DNA of 64,000 bases from Antitrichia curtipendula (taxonomy: Eukaryota; Streptophyta; Bryopsida; Hypnales; Leucodontaceae): the NCBI GenBank assembly GCA_951230915.1, contig OX579637.1, positions 6,386,001 to 6,450,000 on the forward strand, given 5' to 3'. This document shows positions 36,184 through 47,700 of the stretch, piece by piece. The position numbers were made by a program, and so were the translations under genes. Position 1 is the stretch's first letter; every line of letters starts with the position of its first letter. The notes below the pieces were generated by a model, which was given only the letters and a program-made list of their open reading frames with translations, was not told the DNA's origin and searched no databases.

Positions 36184-39100
36184 CTATCTGCAGACCTAGT
36201 AGCTATGTAGTATATATAGAATGCCGTTTTGTCTAGCTTTCAGAGAAGCTTTTTCAGAACCTCATGTTTTTGGAATTTCTTTTCTCAAGAACAGAGTCGC
36301 ATTGTAGGTATTAGGATGTGGAGGTGGACAGCGTTATCTTCACTTTAACTTTTACAGTGAGTACTGCAGTTTTTAAATGTTTGTGAATTGTTGTTTCGTA
36401 GAAGAGGAAAACTTCGATGGAAAAACTTATGAAATGAATGGCAAAAGGAAGCGCAACAGTTTTTCTGAAGTGTGAATGATTTTTTTAAATGACTAACTGA
36501 CGGTGAAGATGAAGTGATAACCGAGAGTTTTGTATCAAAACAAGTCTGTGAAGGTCGTCGGTACATTCTACACCCACTGAAGTTTGGACTGCAAGTACGT
36601 TATCTGTTATTTGTAGGTTTTGTAGATAGTGAGAGAATTTATTTGATTGTGTTGGCATTTTTTCATTACGTCCTAGTGAAAACTGAATTTAGCAATAGTA
36701 TGCAACTTCTGTATTGAAGAGCGCTTGTACTGTCGAAGTGAAGTGGAAGTATGGAGTTTGTATTTTCTCTACTGATTTCATGTTCAATTGTTGCAGAATA
36801 ATGTGTCAGAGGCACAGACAGTTGCCATCGAGGGGACGATAGTGGTAATGTGTCTGCCCTTATTGCTTAATTTTTTTGATGTAGTATAACAGATGTGTAT
36901 TGATCAATGGGCATGAAGAAGATGAATGTTGACTGTGGTTTGTTTTGTATGGGAAGCTAGTCCACACTTGAAGGAGAGCGGGGACGTTGCCTTATTTTGG
37001 ATTGCACTGAAGGAGCATCGTCGAGGTTTTCATGAAAAGGAACTGAATTTGTTCAGGAGAACACAGACAACTTCAATTATCGTGGTAGTTCTTCACTTTG
37101 GAGCGAATGATGTAAGAGAGGATGATGTTTTTAATTTCAGGAAGGACTGGTCTTCATGGATTGACGTACGTTTCTTCTTTTACTATTTTTGCCAAAGATG
37201 TATATGACAATTTTTTTGAGGGTGGAGTCTTCAGAGAAAATGGAATGTAGTTTGACTAGTTCTATATGCCCTCGAAATATGATGTACTACTTACGGAATG
37301 GAAGAGAAGATGTGTTTGCGTAATTAAGTTGTAATGAAATATTTTCTCTTTTTTTGTGTGCTTTATTTACTCAGTGCACTTTGAAGTTTAGTCTTCTTGT
37401 AGGCTGAGCTCACATAGAGTGGTGAATGTTTGTTACCATCTGGTGTGCATAGAACCTTTGAACTGAGAGGGAGAGAGTTAAATGTTTTGTTCATGTTAAT
37501 GGAAAACTGATGATTGCTGGTTTCGCATTTTTTTTGTAGTGCAGTAGGATCTGAAGTACAGGAGTACTGTTGGATAATGGAATTCTTGTCTACAATTGCT
37601 TCTTATGAATGCTGGCAGTGTCCACGGTGCTAGAAATGTATGGGTTCTGCAGGTAGTCAGGTACAATGAAGTGTATTGAATCAAGAACCAACAATGTTAC
37701 CGTGGAGCACAAGAGCAGGAAGTCAGTAAGAGTGGCATGTATTTGCAAATGTGTTTGTCACTGGTTTGTAAAAATGTTTTTCGGTTGGATTCAGATGCAA
37801 GTGATAAGTAACATTACCTGATGCTGACGTAGTCGTACAGAGAGTGTGAACATCTTGTGTGCAATTTCCCTGTACATGTTGTAAGTCTGCAGAACCGAAG
37901 TCAGTCATGTGAATTTCAGAAGTTGTAGTCTGAATAGTACATCATGATTGTATGCGGTGCTTTAGAGTATTAAAAAAAATAAAAAGACATATTCATAGGA
38001 AATGAATACGGTCATGTAGTTGACAGCATGGTAGTTTATGGATTTCTTCATGGGGCCAGAATGTTTGAGTTGTGCAGTGGAACTCATAGTATTCCAATTT
38101 TGCCAAATGTGTGATTACTAAAGGACTTCACTTTCTAACTCGTGGTTCACTGATTGATGAAGCATGTGAACAGTGTGACTGCAGTCAACAGTGGAAGACG
38201 AAGGGGATTACTTGTTGTTCATGTGAAGTATGAGGAAGCAGTAGGACTAAAGCAGTACCAGATTGTGTGGAAAAAATCATCTTGCCAAAGTTATTTTGTA
38301 ATTTCTGTACGAAGTGATGGAAGACTGAATCTATTAGCTAGACGAATGGAAATTGTCTTTTTTTTATTTGAAGCATGTATTGACATTTTTTGGCGTCAAC
38401 ATTCAATTCTTCCAGGAGTGATGACTGAGGATGTTGACTTACAAGTGAAGAGTTTTGAACAAGTTTTCTGGTAAATTTTTTTTGTGAAGTACTAAGAGAA
38501 TAGTCGTAGTTAATCCGGATGTAGAGAAGGTGATGACGCATGGCTGTTTGGGGTGTTTTGCATATTTCAGATTTGGAAAATTTCGGGGTAGACGGAGGAC
38601 ATGATATCATACCCTGTTAAAAGCACAGAAAGAAGATTGCACAGCTCTTATCAAAGAGAAGGAGGTAAACTCGCATTTGTAGTCAAAGTTTGTAGGCAGT
38701 TCTAAGTTTCAGGCGGAACATGGTAATTTAAGAAGTTTCAGTACATGCAATGCGTATCATAGTCAGTAAGTTAGGGAACCTTAGGGACGATAATGTTGTC
38801 ATTGGTGAAAGCGTTCAGAGCGATTTGAAGATGAAAATGTATTTTCAATTGCGACATGTAAATTTTGGAAGGGAAACTCAAATGTTGAAGGTGTTTGAGG
38901 AATGTACGATTTCAAAATCTATTGACTTTCTCATTTAGTTTCTAGTACGCTTGCATGTGGTCTTTCTTTTGAAGACTGGCAATTTGTTTTGGGGAAAACA
39001 AATGTACCTCCGCATGGATTTGGTCTTTTCTGTGAAGAGTGGGTAGGTGGAAATGCAACGCAATGTGAGTTGGGAATTGCATTGTTGAATTGAAGTTAAT

Positions 39101-41270
39101 GGCACAATCCTTCTTCTTCCGTCTGCAATGTACATTGTTGGTTTTGGGTGCTGATGTTGTGGATTTGGTTATGTCAGTATCTTTGAAGTGGAGACCGCGC
39201 AGTACTGCGTATGGAATACTGAATTGAAGAAGTTAGTGTCAGGGCGCATTACGTGTTGTAGGAAGTGAAGGACAGTGCAATTGACAGTGGTAAGCGATTT
39301 CACACTTCGTTGAGGTCAGTAAAAGATTTAAGTCTGCAATGAAGTCTAGGATGGAATTGGAATAGGAAGATTAATTGCTGGTTCTGTGAGTCGTTTGTTT
39401 TCTATGAGGTTGTATTGAGATATGAATTGATAAATGTAATCACTAATAAGGAAATGAGAGAACTTGAAAGAGAGAATGGTGCACGGAGTGAATTGAGCAT
39501 ATCTTGCAGGTTTGATTGCAGAGAAGAAAATCCAGAGAAGAGAAGGTCCTGCAGGTTTCAATACATTGAGAAACATATTGAGAAGGTAAGCAGATGTGTT
39601 GATGTGCTGTGTTTAGGTTGTAAATGTATGAAAAGATAGAAAGTAGGAAGTGAGCGTTGCATTGACAATGGAATGGATAATAAGAAGCGAAGTCCACTGT
39701 GATTGTGGAGACATGAAATTTCAGCAGGCGGCAATGTCGTAGTGGAATCTTTCATTGAATTAAATTTTTTAGTAGTTTAGTTAGTATCGGAGGAATGTGA
39801 AGGGGACATTTTCTTCTTTCGTACTGTATGTGAAGTGCTGCGTGCACATAGAGTGGAGTGGAGTGCATTTTGAATTGTCGAGGTCTGTGGTGGTTTTATA
39901 TGTCTGGAGCTTTGAAATGTCAAGTTATATACGTAGGAGATGGTAGAGAATGTGATAAATTGTTGTGTTTCCTTATGAACCTCTCGAACATGTGGATGCT
40001 TGCACATATCTGAGGAAATGAAATTCTGTCATTTACAGAAACCTTTTTGATAAAGAATCCAAAGTTTGACATAGTTAAAACATTGTTTCTATTGCTCAAG
40101 GTTTGTGTGCCTGTTCATCATGTTTACCTGGAGTTGAAGATGCGCTTGTGGAATATGCAACTAGCACTACATGATGAACCATTGGGCAGCAAAAAATGAG
40201 TTGGAAGACAAGTACACATGTTGTACAAATGGCAAAATCAACAGAAACTAAGTATCAATTGGTAGGAATTTCATGTCCGATCGAAGTTTCTTTTGTTACT
40301 CTGCAGGATTGGAAGTTTAGTTTTTTGAAGTATGAATTGAGGTAGAGTACAGTGGTGGTTCAAAGATGTTGGTTGTTGTAAAGGTACATGTTGTGGGAAT
40401 TATGATTGAACGTGTTCTTGTCGAGCAATGTTTGTTGTCGAATGGTGCAGAACTGGAGAAGGAGCTACAAGTGTATTTGTTGGAGTGATTGTATGATGCA
40501 AAGAGAAGGTGTAGTATATGCTGCACAGAAATGGCAACCTTATAATGGCAGTATTATCAGTACTCAGAAGACAAGATGTACCTTATTCTCTTTCAACAAT
40601 TCTTGTGAGTGAATACTTCGTGTTTGCAAAATGTTTTTGTAATCCACTATGCTGCAAATGTGTACAAGACTTGAAGACATATGTATGAAAGAGGAGCAGC
40701 AGTTCTGCACGTATTGCATTTTCTTTAACTATGTATGATAGGCACGGATTGAAAAGTCCTAGCAGTTGCTGGCTTCTATGTAGAATTGATGAAATGGACG
40801 CACATGTCATTTTATTCTTTTTTAAGAAATATATGTTGCTCTTTCAGAACTTAAGCTAAGTTGCAAGTGGTTATGTTCGATGTCTATGAAATGCAGCTAT
40901 TTCTTTAAATTTGCTTCATGTTCCTACTGTTGAAAAACCATGTTTAGTAGAACGATGGGATGTTGTAGAGAATAAAGATAGTGTCTGCAATCGGAGGAGA
41001 CCTTATTGAAACACGTGTTGGCCACTATATAACAGTAAAACGGAACGTCCAAACAGAGGACAGCGTTTGTAGTGGCACTATTCCAGATGTTTACTGATGC
41101 GTTGCAAAGCTGAGAAATACGTTGTACAGAACAACAGTTAAACATAATCTGCAATAAATCAATATTCATTCATGTTTTGCCTAATGTTTCTGAAACAACT
41201 CTGTGATCCAAGGAACACAAAGCAGTACAAAAATGCATAGTCCACCCTGCCCTGGAAATAACCCTAAAAT
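36184..41270. other. right arm of the CACTA element, no gene established
   Basis: The plus strand is rich in G and T, with short open stretches bounded by possible splice sites. One example is 36,510-36,595 followed by a GTACGT donor; another open stretch lies at 36,950-37,170. These could be remains of further exons of the second gene, or captured host fragments, but none encodes a domain I recognise and the frames are short. Towards 41,270 the subterminal repeats begin. Confidence 0.35.
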
Positions 41271-41585
41271 AATGGAAGGGACACACGTGCACAACCAGCA
41301 TAGGAACACGTGTCGAAGTGCCGAATGAGTATAAAAGTGACAAAACAGCCACGTAATATCCCACTTGGCATGGAAATGGGGGGGAAATCCACGTCGATAA
41401 TGACGTGGATAAGCCAATATGTTGTCAGAAACACGAGCAACAACAAACCGAACACGACCTTGAACATGGCAAACAACTATGTTTTTTCTTGTTGGAAACG
41501 CAAATCTCAACAAAATCAATTTGATGTTCTACGTTCGAACAGTGTATTTTTCTAAACGTGAATTTTGCATTTAACAGTTGTTCTT

Positions 41586-41608
41586 CCCAACACGTTTTTC
41601 TCCTAGTG
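41586..41608 (-). repeat. right terminal inverted repeat of the CACTA element
   Basis: The plus strand reads CCAACACGTTTTTCTCCTAG and then TG. In reverse complement it begins CACTAGGAGAAAAACGTG. GTA follows at 41,609-41,611. Confidence 0.88.
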
Positions 41609-41611
41609 GTA
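41609..41611. other. right target duplication GTA of the CACTA element
   Basis: It is identical to the GTA at 24,384-24,386, directly outside the left terminus. Confidence 0.9.
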
Positions 41612-41708
41612 GGAAATCATGATGACCTCTGAAGTATGTCGGTCATGCTTTCGGGATAGTTCACGGCCGCCTTCTTTTAATGATTTTCACAGGGTATTGT
41701 CTACATCG

Positions 41709-42080
41709 ATCATGAGATCCCACGATGAGTAATCTTTGAGGCCTATTCACCTATTTGTCTGTGTTTGATGAGGCGCACACAATGATGCATCGTGATGTCC
41801 CACGATGTCGGATTTCGTTCCTTCCTCATTTGTACTTGAGGTTTGGTTCGCATTTCCTTGGAGTCTCTATGACATTTCATCGGGGGATCCCACGATGTGG
41901 AGTGTTCTACTCCAGCGAGATCGGTCCTTGGGACATAATTAGGCTCTTCCATGAGCCTTAATCAGGGGATCCCACGATGGACAGTCCTCTAATATCTTGA
42001 AATTGTAACCTATTGTGATATCTCACGATGATTTTTAGTGCCAACTGACTAAGAAATGGCAAATCGTGGGATCCTACGAT
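41709..42080. repeat. ATCGTGGGATCCCACGAT-type palindromes, right cluster
   Basis: Six copies lie at 41,709-41,726, 41,789-41,806, 41,879-41,896, 41,961-41,978, 42,012-42,029 and 42,063-42,080, that is, one about every 35-90 bases. Removing the CACTA element would place this cluster next to the copies at 24,181-24,371, making one array inside a single intron of gene P. Confidence 0.8.
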
Positions 42081-42312
42081 GAACGGGTTTAGGGATTCAA
42101 AGCACGGTAATAAGGTGGGATACTTATTACCGTGTATTGTTCTATTGATTTGCACTACCGTAACTCTCGACAGGGTTTATAACAAAGAGTAAAGAGAGTG
42201 CAGAGTACCCTAAATCACAGGACAACAACAACAGCCTTCACCCTAGTTTTAATTGCACTGTTCTAAAGCTTCGCATTGCATGCACGAAAAGGAAATGAGG
42301 GTTGCATTTAGA

Positions 42313-42415
42313 AACTTACAGGGCGTTCCAATCTACTTGACCTCCTGTACGCAGAGCTAAAGTCCCTGCCATCGTACCGACAGCTTGCCCGAGTCCGGAA
42401 TGCAATACAACTGTA
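42313..42415 (-). pseudogene. probable upstream exon of gene P
   Basis: On the minus strand an acceptor-like TTTTTGTACAG lies near 42,415 and a donor-like GTAAGTTTC near 42,320. The intervening frame reads LYCIPDSGKLSVRWQGL and then continues through two TAG codons. The coordinates are approximate. The exon is placed in gene P because it lies on the same strand beyond the CACTA insertion and next to the same palindromes. Confidence 0.35.
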
Positions 42416-42488
42416 CAAAAATCGACGGATGCCAAAAAAAAGTCATACGATCCAATCAGTACAACAGAATGTGAAGACTAGTTTCGTC

Positions 42489-42838
42489 CAGGGTTGTCTA
42501 TCCGGACGTGACGTGGGGTTTTCACGTCCGGATGTCCGTCGGCGTTAGTCCGGATGCGTCCTGACGCGTCAAAATTGCGTCAGGATCAAAAAAAATTATT
42601 TTTTTTTTTTTTTTTTTTCAAGGACGGCCTGTCCGTCGACCTGGACCGACCGTCTGTCCACGAGGACGGCCAGCCGTCAATAGGGCCGGCCGGCCGTCCA
42701 CAGGGACGGACCAGCCGTCCACAAAAAAAAAAATTTTTTTTTTTTTTTTTTTCAGGATCCTGACGGACGCCGGGGTTGAATCCTGACGTCCGTCCGGACA
42801 TCCTGACGGACTGACAGGACGTGACAGTGACAACCCTG
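42489..42838. mobile_element. 350-bp hAT-type MITE with 8-bp target duplication
   Basis: The element begins CAGGGTTGTC and ends GACAACCCTG, a perfect 10-bp terminal inverted repeat. GTTTCGTC flanks both sides (42,481-42,488 and 42,839-42,846), the 8-bp target duplication typical of hAT elements. The interior is GC-rich, made of repeated GGACGG/CCGTCC-type words, with two A/T homopolymer tracts (about 42,587-42,619 and 42,722-42,752) placed symmetrically, so the whole element can fold back on itself. No coding capacity exists. It inserted in an upstream intron of gene P. Confidence 0.93.
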
Positions 42839-43293
42839 GTTTCGTCAGCAAAACAATATTTCCCAGATGCATTGGACTATCTTACTGCTATTCAAGCCTG
42901 ATCACATTCAACACAAAACTAGAAATTGCAACCTTGAACGACGACACATTCAGGCCATTTGAAACCGAACAGTCACGATACTCGAAAATTAATGCAGAAC
43001 ATACCTAGTATCGATTTCAAAACAAGCAATGCCATGACTGTCTTACTACATGCATCATTCAAGAACTAAGAACATTCAAAATAATAATGTAAATGGGGGA
43101 TTTCAGTCGGGAAGGGATGCGAGCTGGAAAGTGGAAAGGATAATTAGGAGCTCGAGTATAATTATGAAGACTGTCTAACGCCGTGCACTTGAATCGATAG
43201 TTCTCTCCCTCTAGAAATGAAGCCAGTCTGTGCAGATGGAAATAAAAAACTCAAACAATGAACGTCGACGGAAGAATGTTCAGGAAACTCACC

Positions 43294-43553
43294 TTTGGAG
43301 TCAAGTTCGCGCACACTTTCGCCACAACAAATCCGGTGTGCTGCTCACGAAACGTCTCCTTCGGCAAATGCTTGGCCACCAACTTCCACCACCTTGTGCG
43401 CCTGTCTTTGCCAGCAAATGGTGGGTCGCCAAAATGAGGAATCTCACGCGCTCGTCTCCACCAGCGACAGCTCCCATCCACAGACTGGAAATGGAATTTG
43501 ATCGCCTCCCTCCCCTCCGTAAATGACGACGCCCTACGCGCAACCGCCTTCAA
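43294..43553 (-). pseudogene. probable first coding exon of gene P
   Basis: The minus-strand frame starts at the ATG at 43,553 and runs to a strong donor (AAAGGTGAGTTTCC) near 43,294. It encodes a basic, tryptophan-containing segment (SCRWWRRAREIPHFGDPPFA at about residue 32-51). The local GC content is clearly higher than in the DNA further right. The role is unknown. The link to the exons at 42.3 kb and 24.1-21.1 kb rests on strand, order and shared surroundings; the joining exons across the CACTA insertion are not proven. Confidence 0.4.
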
Positions 43554-43904
43554 CGCTCCGCCAACAACTCTTGGACACTCGCGGCGTCAAGCACAATCCA
43601 ACTTGCGGCGTCAAATACAAATGAATCGTTCAAGTTTGCGCACACTCCACGGCGGAACACAAGCTCTGCAGGGAATACGAAAGCAATCTCTCCAGCTGCA
43701 CACAACATTGGGTGAAGGGGGAGAGCACTGGACATCGTGTGCACTGGGGAAGGGAAACCCAGCTCCCCCTGTCAACGGGGCGCTGTCAGGAGAGAGGCGG
43801 CGGAGGAAATCACTGTCAACCCTCCTCATCATTACTGACGTGATGAGGGGGGCTGATGAGAAGTCTACGGTTTTGGGTCACTCATGACCCTAAACGAAGT
43901 CATA

Positions 43905-44025
43905 AGTGAATATTAACTTACCTTAAGTGAAAATGAAGTTACCATCATTGATAATGGGATACCATAAGTGAAAATGAAGTTACCATGAATTTACCATAAA
44001 TGAGAATTAAGTTACTCTCTTTTCC
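43905..44025. repeat. short repeats of CATAAGTGAAAATGAAGTTACC type
   Basis: The phrase AAGTGAAAATGAAGTTACCAT occurs twice exactly, and variants (TAAGTGAATATTAACTTACC, ATGAGAATTAAGTTACT) lie on either side. The unit is about 30-50 bases with imperfect spacing. Confidence 0.65.
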
Positions 44026-45052
44026 ATTTGTACTCATAGTCATAGTTACTTGCATGTCTTGAACTCCTCTACTAGTAATTTATAGGCTTCAAATATGAAA
44101 GTCTAAATGCCCCAAAAATTAAAAAAACTCTCAAATGAAAAAATAAAGTGTTTTCTTATAGAAATCGATTAGAATAAAATTTGAGAAATGATTCAAATCA
44201 TATATAAAACCTTCAATCATAAGGTGATACTAAAAATATAAGAGTATAAGAGGGTTTAGTAATGTTAGATCCAGGAAAACATGAAGTCCAAAGTCCTTAT
44301 TCCCATCATAGAACCTTTCAAACAAACATTTTTTATGCCCCAAAATTAAAACTTTTTTTTAAGCACCGCAAGTTGACCTTGTTTTAATACTATAACTCCG
44401 CGAGCAACTATGAGAACGGATTTGAAATTATTAGATAACTGAAACTGCAAGACGCTTTCATTATATTGGAAGAAATTTTTTTTTGAGACAGTCACCTTCC
44501 TCAATATATTTATTGCTATTAATTAGAAATATGAGTAGCAAAGCGTGAAGACCCCAATTTCATGATCAAATTCATTTTTCTCGCTACCGGATTTAGGTCC
44601 TGCATTTTCTGGGTATATTGTGGCCTAACTTCAGTTGCATCCTAAATCAATGATAAATTTCCGGTGGCTTCCAATTCTGAGGCCTTAGCAAAGTAAAGCG
44701 CTTGCATTCAAATTGGATTAGCAAAGGGACAGTGGAGGATTTTCACTGAAACACCAAATTGGAAGGCAATATTGAGCTTCTAAAAATCTGACTCAAATTA
44801 GACAAAAACTCTGTCTTCAAATTGTATAGATAATTAACTTTTAAAAAAAAAGGTAGAAGTTATAATACTCCGCTCATGAAGTTCCGATTCATGAGCAGAA
44901 ATAATCCATGCACCTTTTCCCAAAATGGATCACGTAACTAAGAAATGGGACTCAACACCATATTCATTAAAATGGGAGTTTTCCATTGAAATGAGAGATT
45001 ATTTAAAAAAAACTCAACCAAAAGTATTATATCAATTCAACTAAAATTGAAT

Positions 45053-45172
45053 GGTTTTCTTGTCAATTTAACTCGATTCGAGTTAAATTGATAGAAAACC
45101 TTTTAGATTTGACCTAATATTGAAAGGTTTTATGTCAATTTAAGTCGATTTGAGTTAAACGGATAGAAAACC
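45053..45172. repeat. two adjacent hairpin-forming inverted repeats
   Basis: At 45,053-45,100 GGTTTTCTTGTCAATTTAAC pairs with GTTAAATTGATAGAAAACC around a short TCGATTCGA centre, almost perfectly. A diverged second copy follows at 45,126-45,172, and a third left arm begins near 45,199. The linking text (GATTTGACCTAATATTGAAA) is repeated too, giving a period of about 73 bases. Confidence 0.75.
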
Positions 45173-45320
45173 ATCAAGATTTGACCTAATATTGAAAGGT
45201 TTTATGTCAATTTACATCAAAAGTCTCATTTTAATGGAAATTGTTGATTTAAGTCGAGATCAACATGATTATTTTGGGAGGTCCTCAATCTCCCAAACTA
45301 ATGAATATGATGTTACTCCC

Positions 45321-45660
45321 GTCTTGCGATTGAAAGAAACCTCATTCTATAAGTCCTATTCAAAATAGTACACGTTGGGATGAAAAAAAAATGTAGAAGT
45401 TGTAAATACTCCGCTCATGAAGTTAAGATTCATGAGCGGAAATAATCCATGCACCTTTTCCCAAAATGGACCACGTAACTAAGAAATGGGACTCTCGTCC
45501 TGCGATTGAAAGAAACCTCATTCCATAAGTTCTATTCAAAATAGTACACGTTGGGATGAAAAAAAAAATGTAGAAGTTGTAAATACTCCGCTCATGAAGT
45601 TAAGATTCATGAGCATAAATCTTCCATGCAACTTTTCCCCAAAATGGACCACGTAACCTA
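45321..45660. repeat. tandem duplication, unit 176 bp, plus a diverged upstream copy
   Basis: GTC(T/C)TGCGATTGAAAGAAACC, TAGTACACGTTGGGATG, AATACTCCGCTCATGAAGTT and CAAAATGGACCACGTAAC recur in order from 45,321 and from 45,497. Part of the unit (from ATACTCCGCTCATGAAGTT) also occurs near 44,866-44,960. Copies 2 and 3 are close to identical, so the tandem duplication is recent compared with the first copy. Confidence 0.8.
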
Positions 45661-46925
45661 GAAGAACGATGTAGTCCAAATACAAGTTAGTGATCATTTC
45701 TAAATCATTTGTGACAAATCTCAAAATCCATTAAGCATGAATTTAGAAAACTTGAATAAAAAGTTCTGGAACCGGTAATCCGAAAATCATCTATCTAAAA
45801 TCGAAGACTCTAGAATTGACCACCCTAAACCATGAAGTACACACCTTCAGTTGAAACCAATAACCATGACCCTGAAATGAATTAATCCTAAGCCTGAGCA
45901 TTATTAGTTATAAACAATGCCCTCCTGAATGCTAAACCCTAAACCCAAAAATCATGACTCTTCACATGTTAAACTTCAACCGTACAAGTGTGTACTTTGC
46001 GTCCTTAAACCGCGGACAATTGCCCTTATAACTATAGACCCCAGACCTTAAGATTTCAGTCATTCAAATATAAAATATCAAGTATGAACACCTGTGAACC
46101 TGAAATTATTTTGAATTTTTTTAGCAAATGAGGGGATTCAGGTGAAAATTAATCCCTCATTTAATAAAAAATGAGGGGTTCAATACCTCTTTTTTTGGAG
46201 AATTTGTTTTTGTTTTGGATTCCAATGCTCTAGAATTTCATTGGAAATGTTAACGCCTAAATACCAAAGGCCTGTTTTTTGCCTCTTTGAATTTACTCTA
46301 TATTGAACTAGAGGCCAACCTTTTGATAAGTTGAATCAAATTTTGGGTATTGTAACCATACAAATTCAAACTACACATGTTAAATATCACATAGGAAAAG
46401 AAAACACAACATCATAATTTGTATCAATTGAAAGATTGTAATGTTTGATCATCAGTGTGTTAAAACTATGAAAACCTTTGAATTCAAACATTCTCCTTCT
46501 GCATGTCAAATCTAAAACATTCAAGACCCCAAAAATATGAGGTTGAAGGGCCTAATCTAATATATAACTCCAATCATTTTATGACATTTCAAAATCTACA
46601 CTACCAATTTTTATAAAGAATTCCTAGTGTCAATGCTTTTTTCTCCAAGATCTAGAGTATTTGAGGCAAATTTCCAAGACCCCTGAACAATACAAGAAGT
46701 CAAGATTGCAATGGATACCTTTGCACAAATTTTGAATAGGAAAAATCATAATCATTCATGTCCCAAAATTGGTTTTTGGATTTACGGTTAGACTTAAAAA
46801 AGAATCTTTCTATAATATTTTCTACTAAAAATAGGGATTTGGTATGGTTTTACTTTCAGTGAAATTCATTTGCATCTTAAGAAAGTTTTCCAAAAAAAGT
46901 TTCTTAGACACCACCTATGGGGGCC

Positions 46926-47022
46926 TTGCATCCTACATCCTAAATCCTACACCCTTAAAATCCTAAACCTTTAAAATCCTAAACCCTAAAATCCTAAAAA
47001 TCCTAATCCGTAAACCCTATTT
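46926..47022. repeat. degenerate interstitial CCCTAAA-type repeats
   Basis: Repeated ATCCTAAA, ACCCTAAA and CCTAAACC words follow one another, related to the plant telomere unit CCCTAAA but strongly mutated. Confidence 0.55.
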
Positions 47023-47700
47023 TTGGGCCTTGTGTAGCTCCATCCCTCAAAAATAAATGGGTTGCATTGAGCCTACTAGTATATGAAGAAATTTGAAGAA
47101 AATTTAGATGAGAATGCCAAATTGCTCTAATTTTTTTTTAAATTTTGAATGAAAATGTCATGTATAACGACACTCATCGAAAAATGTGGATGAAAACATA
47201 ACTCTATATAAAATTTAAATGAATACTAAAATATTTGGCTAGAGCATTTTCTTGTAAGTTGCCACCTCAACACTTCTTCGGAAACCACCTAAACCTAACT
47301 GGTGCCTTGGCCATTTAGGGGTTCCAGTACAGACTAATGATCATAGAAGTGGCTAAATTTTGCTCCATTGCTACTAAAGAACTTCAGGTACTAAAAGTGT
47401 ATTCGAAAAAATCCTTGAAAAAATTAGATTTTAGTCATGATTGCAACAAACAATAGAATTTGGTAGGCAATGTGCAACTTCCTCTATATTGAAATTAGCA
47501 GCTATTTTGGTTGTTTTGTATTATAATACTCCCAATGATTCTTTAAAACTTGCAAAATCCTATCTTCTTTATTTTTTCTAATACTACTCCCCCTCAAGGT
47601 AGCCAAAATTGAGTCCCATTTGTCTTGGAGGTAGCATATTGCACTAAATCCTAATAACCTAGGTAACATGTTTCACTAAATTCAGTAAAGCAGTTCTAGG

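Larger units (their letters stand above)
24387..41608. mobile_element. complete CACTA (En/Spm) transposon, 17,222 bp
   Basis: The element begins CACTAGAAGAAAACCATGTT and ends, read inward on the other strand, CACTAGGAGAAAAACGTGTT, so about 17 of 20 terminal bases match. It is flanked on both sides by GTA. The subterminal regions (24,400-24,600 and 41,270-41,600) contain many AACACG/CGTGTT-type short repeats in both orientations, as expected for subterminal binding sites. Inside are a transposase gene on the minus strand (25.1-29.7 kb) and a second gene on the plus strand (31.1-36.2 kb), with a divergent promoter region between. It lies inside an intron of gene P, so it is younger than that element. 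The terminal repeats are only slightly diverged, but both genes carry in-frame stops, so this copy is probably not autonomous. Confidence 0.92.
43890..47700. other. AT-rich non-coding DNA between the two palindrome-bearing regions
   Basis: No gene is supported. The stretch holds short repeats at 43,905-44,025, hairpins at 45,053-45,172, a 176-bp tandem duplication at 45,321-45,660 and degenerate CCCTAAA repeats at 46,926-47,022. Its composition differs sharply from the GC-richer DNA on both sides (43.2-43.9 and 47.7-48.7 kb), as if it were a separate insertion. Confidence 0.45.

Noticed and set aside
37221..41270. Host genes in the right half of the CACTA element
   Set aside because: Many short open frames occur on both strands, but none has a domain or a chain of splice-compatible exons; most are overlaps of skewed composition.
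43230..43887. Plus-strand frames in the GC-rich block
   Set aside because: These overlap the minus-strand exon of gene P, which has a strong splice donor. The plus-strand frames are open mainly because of the high GC content.
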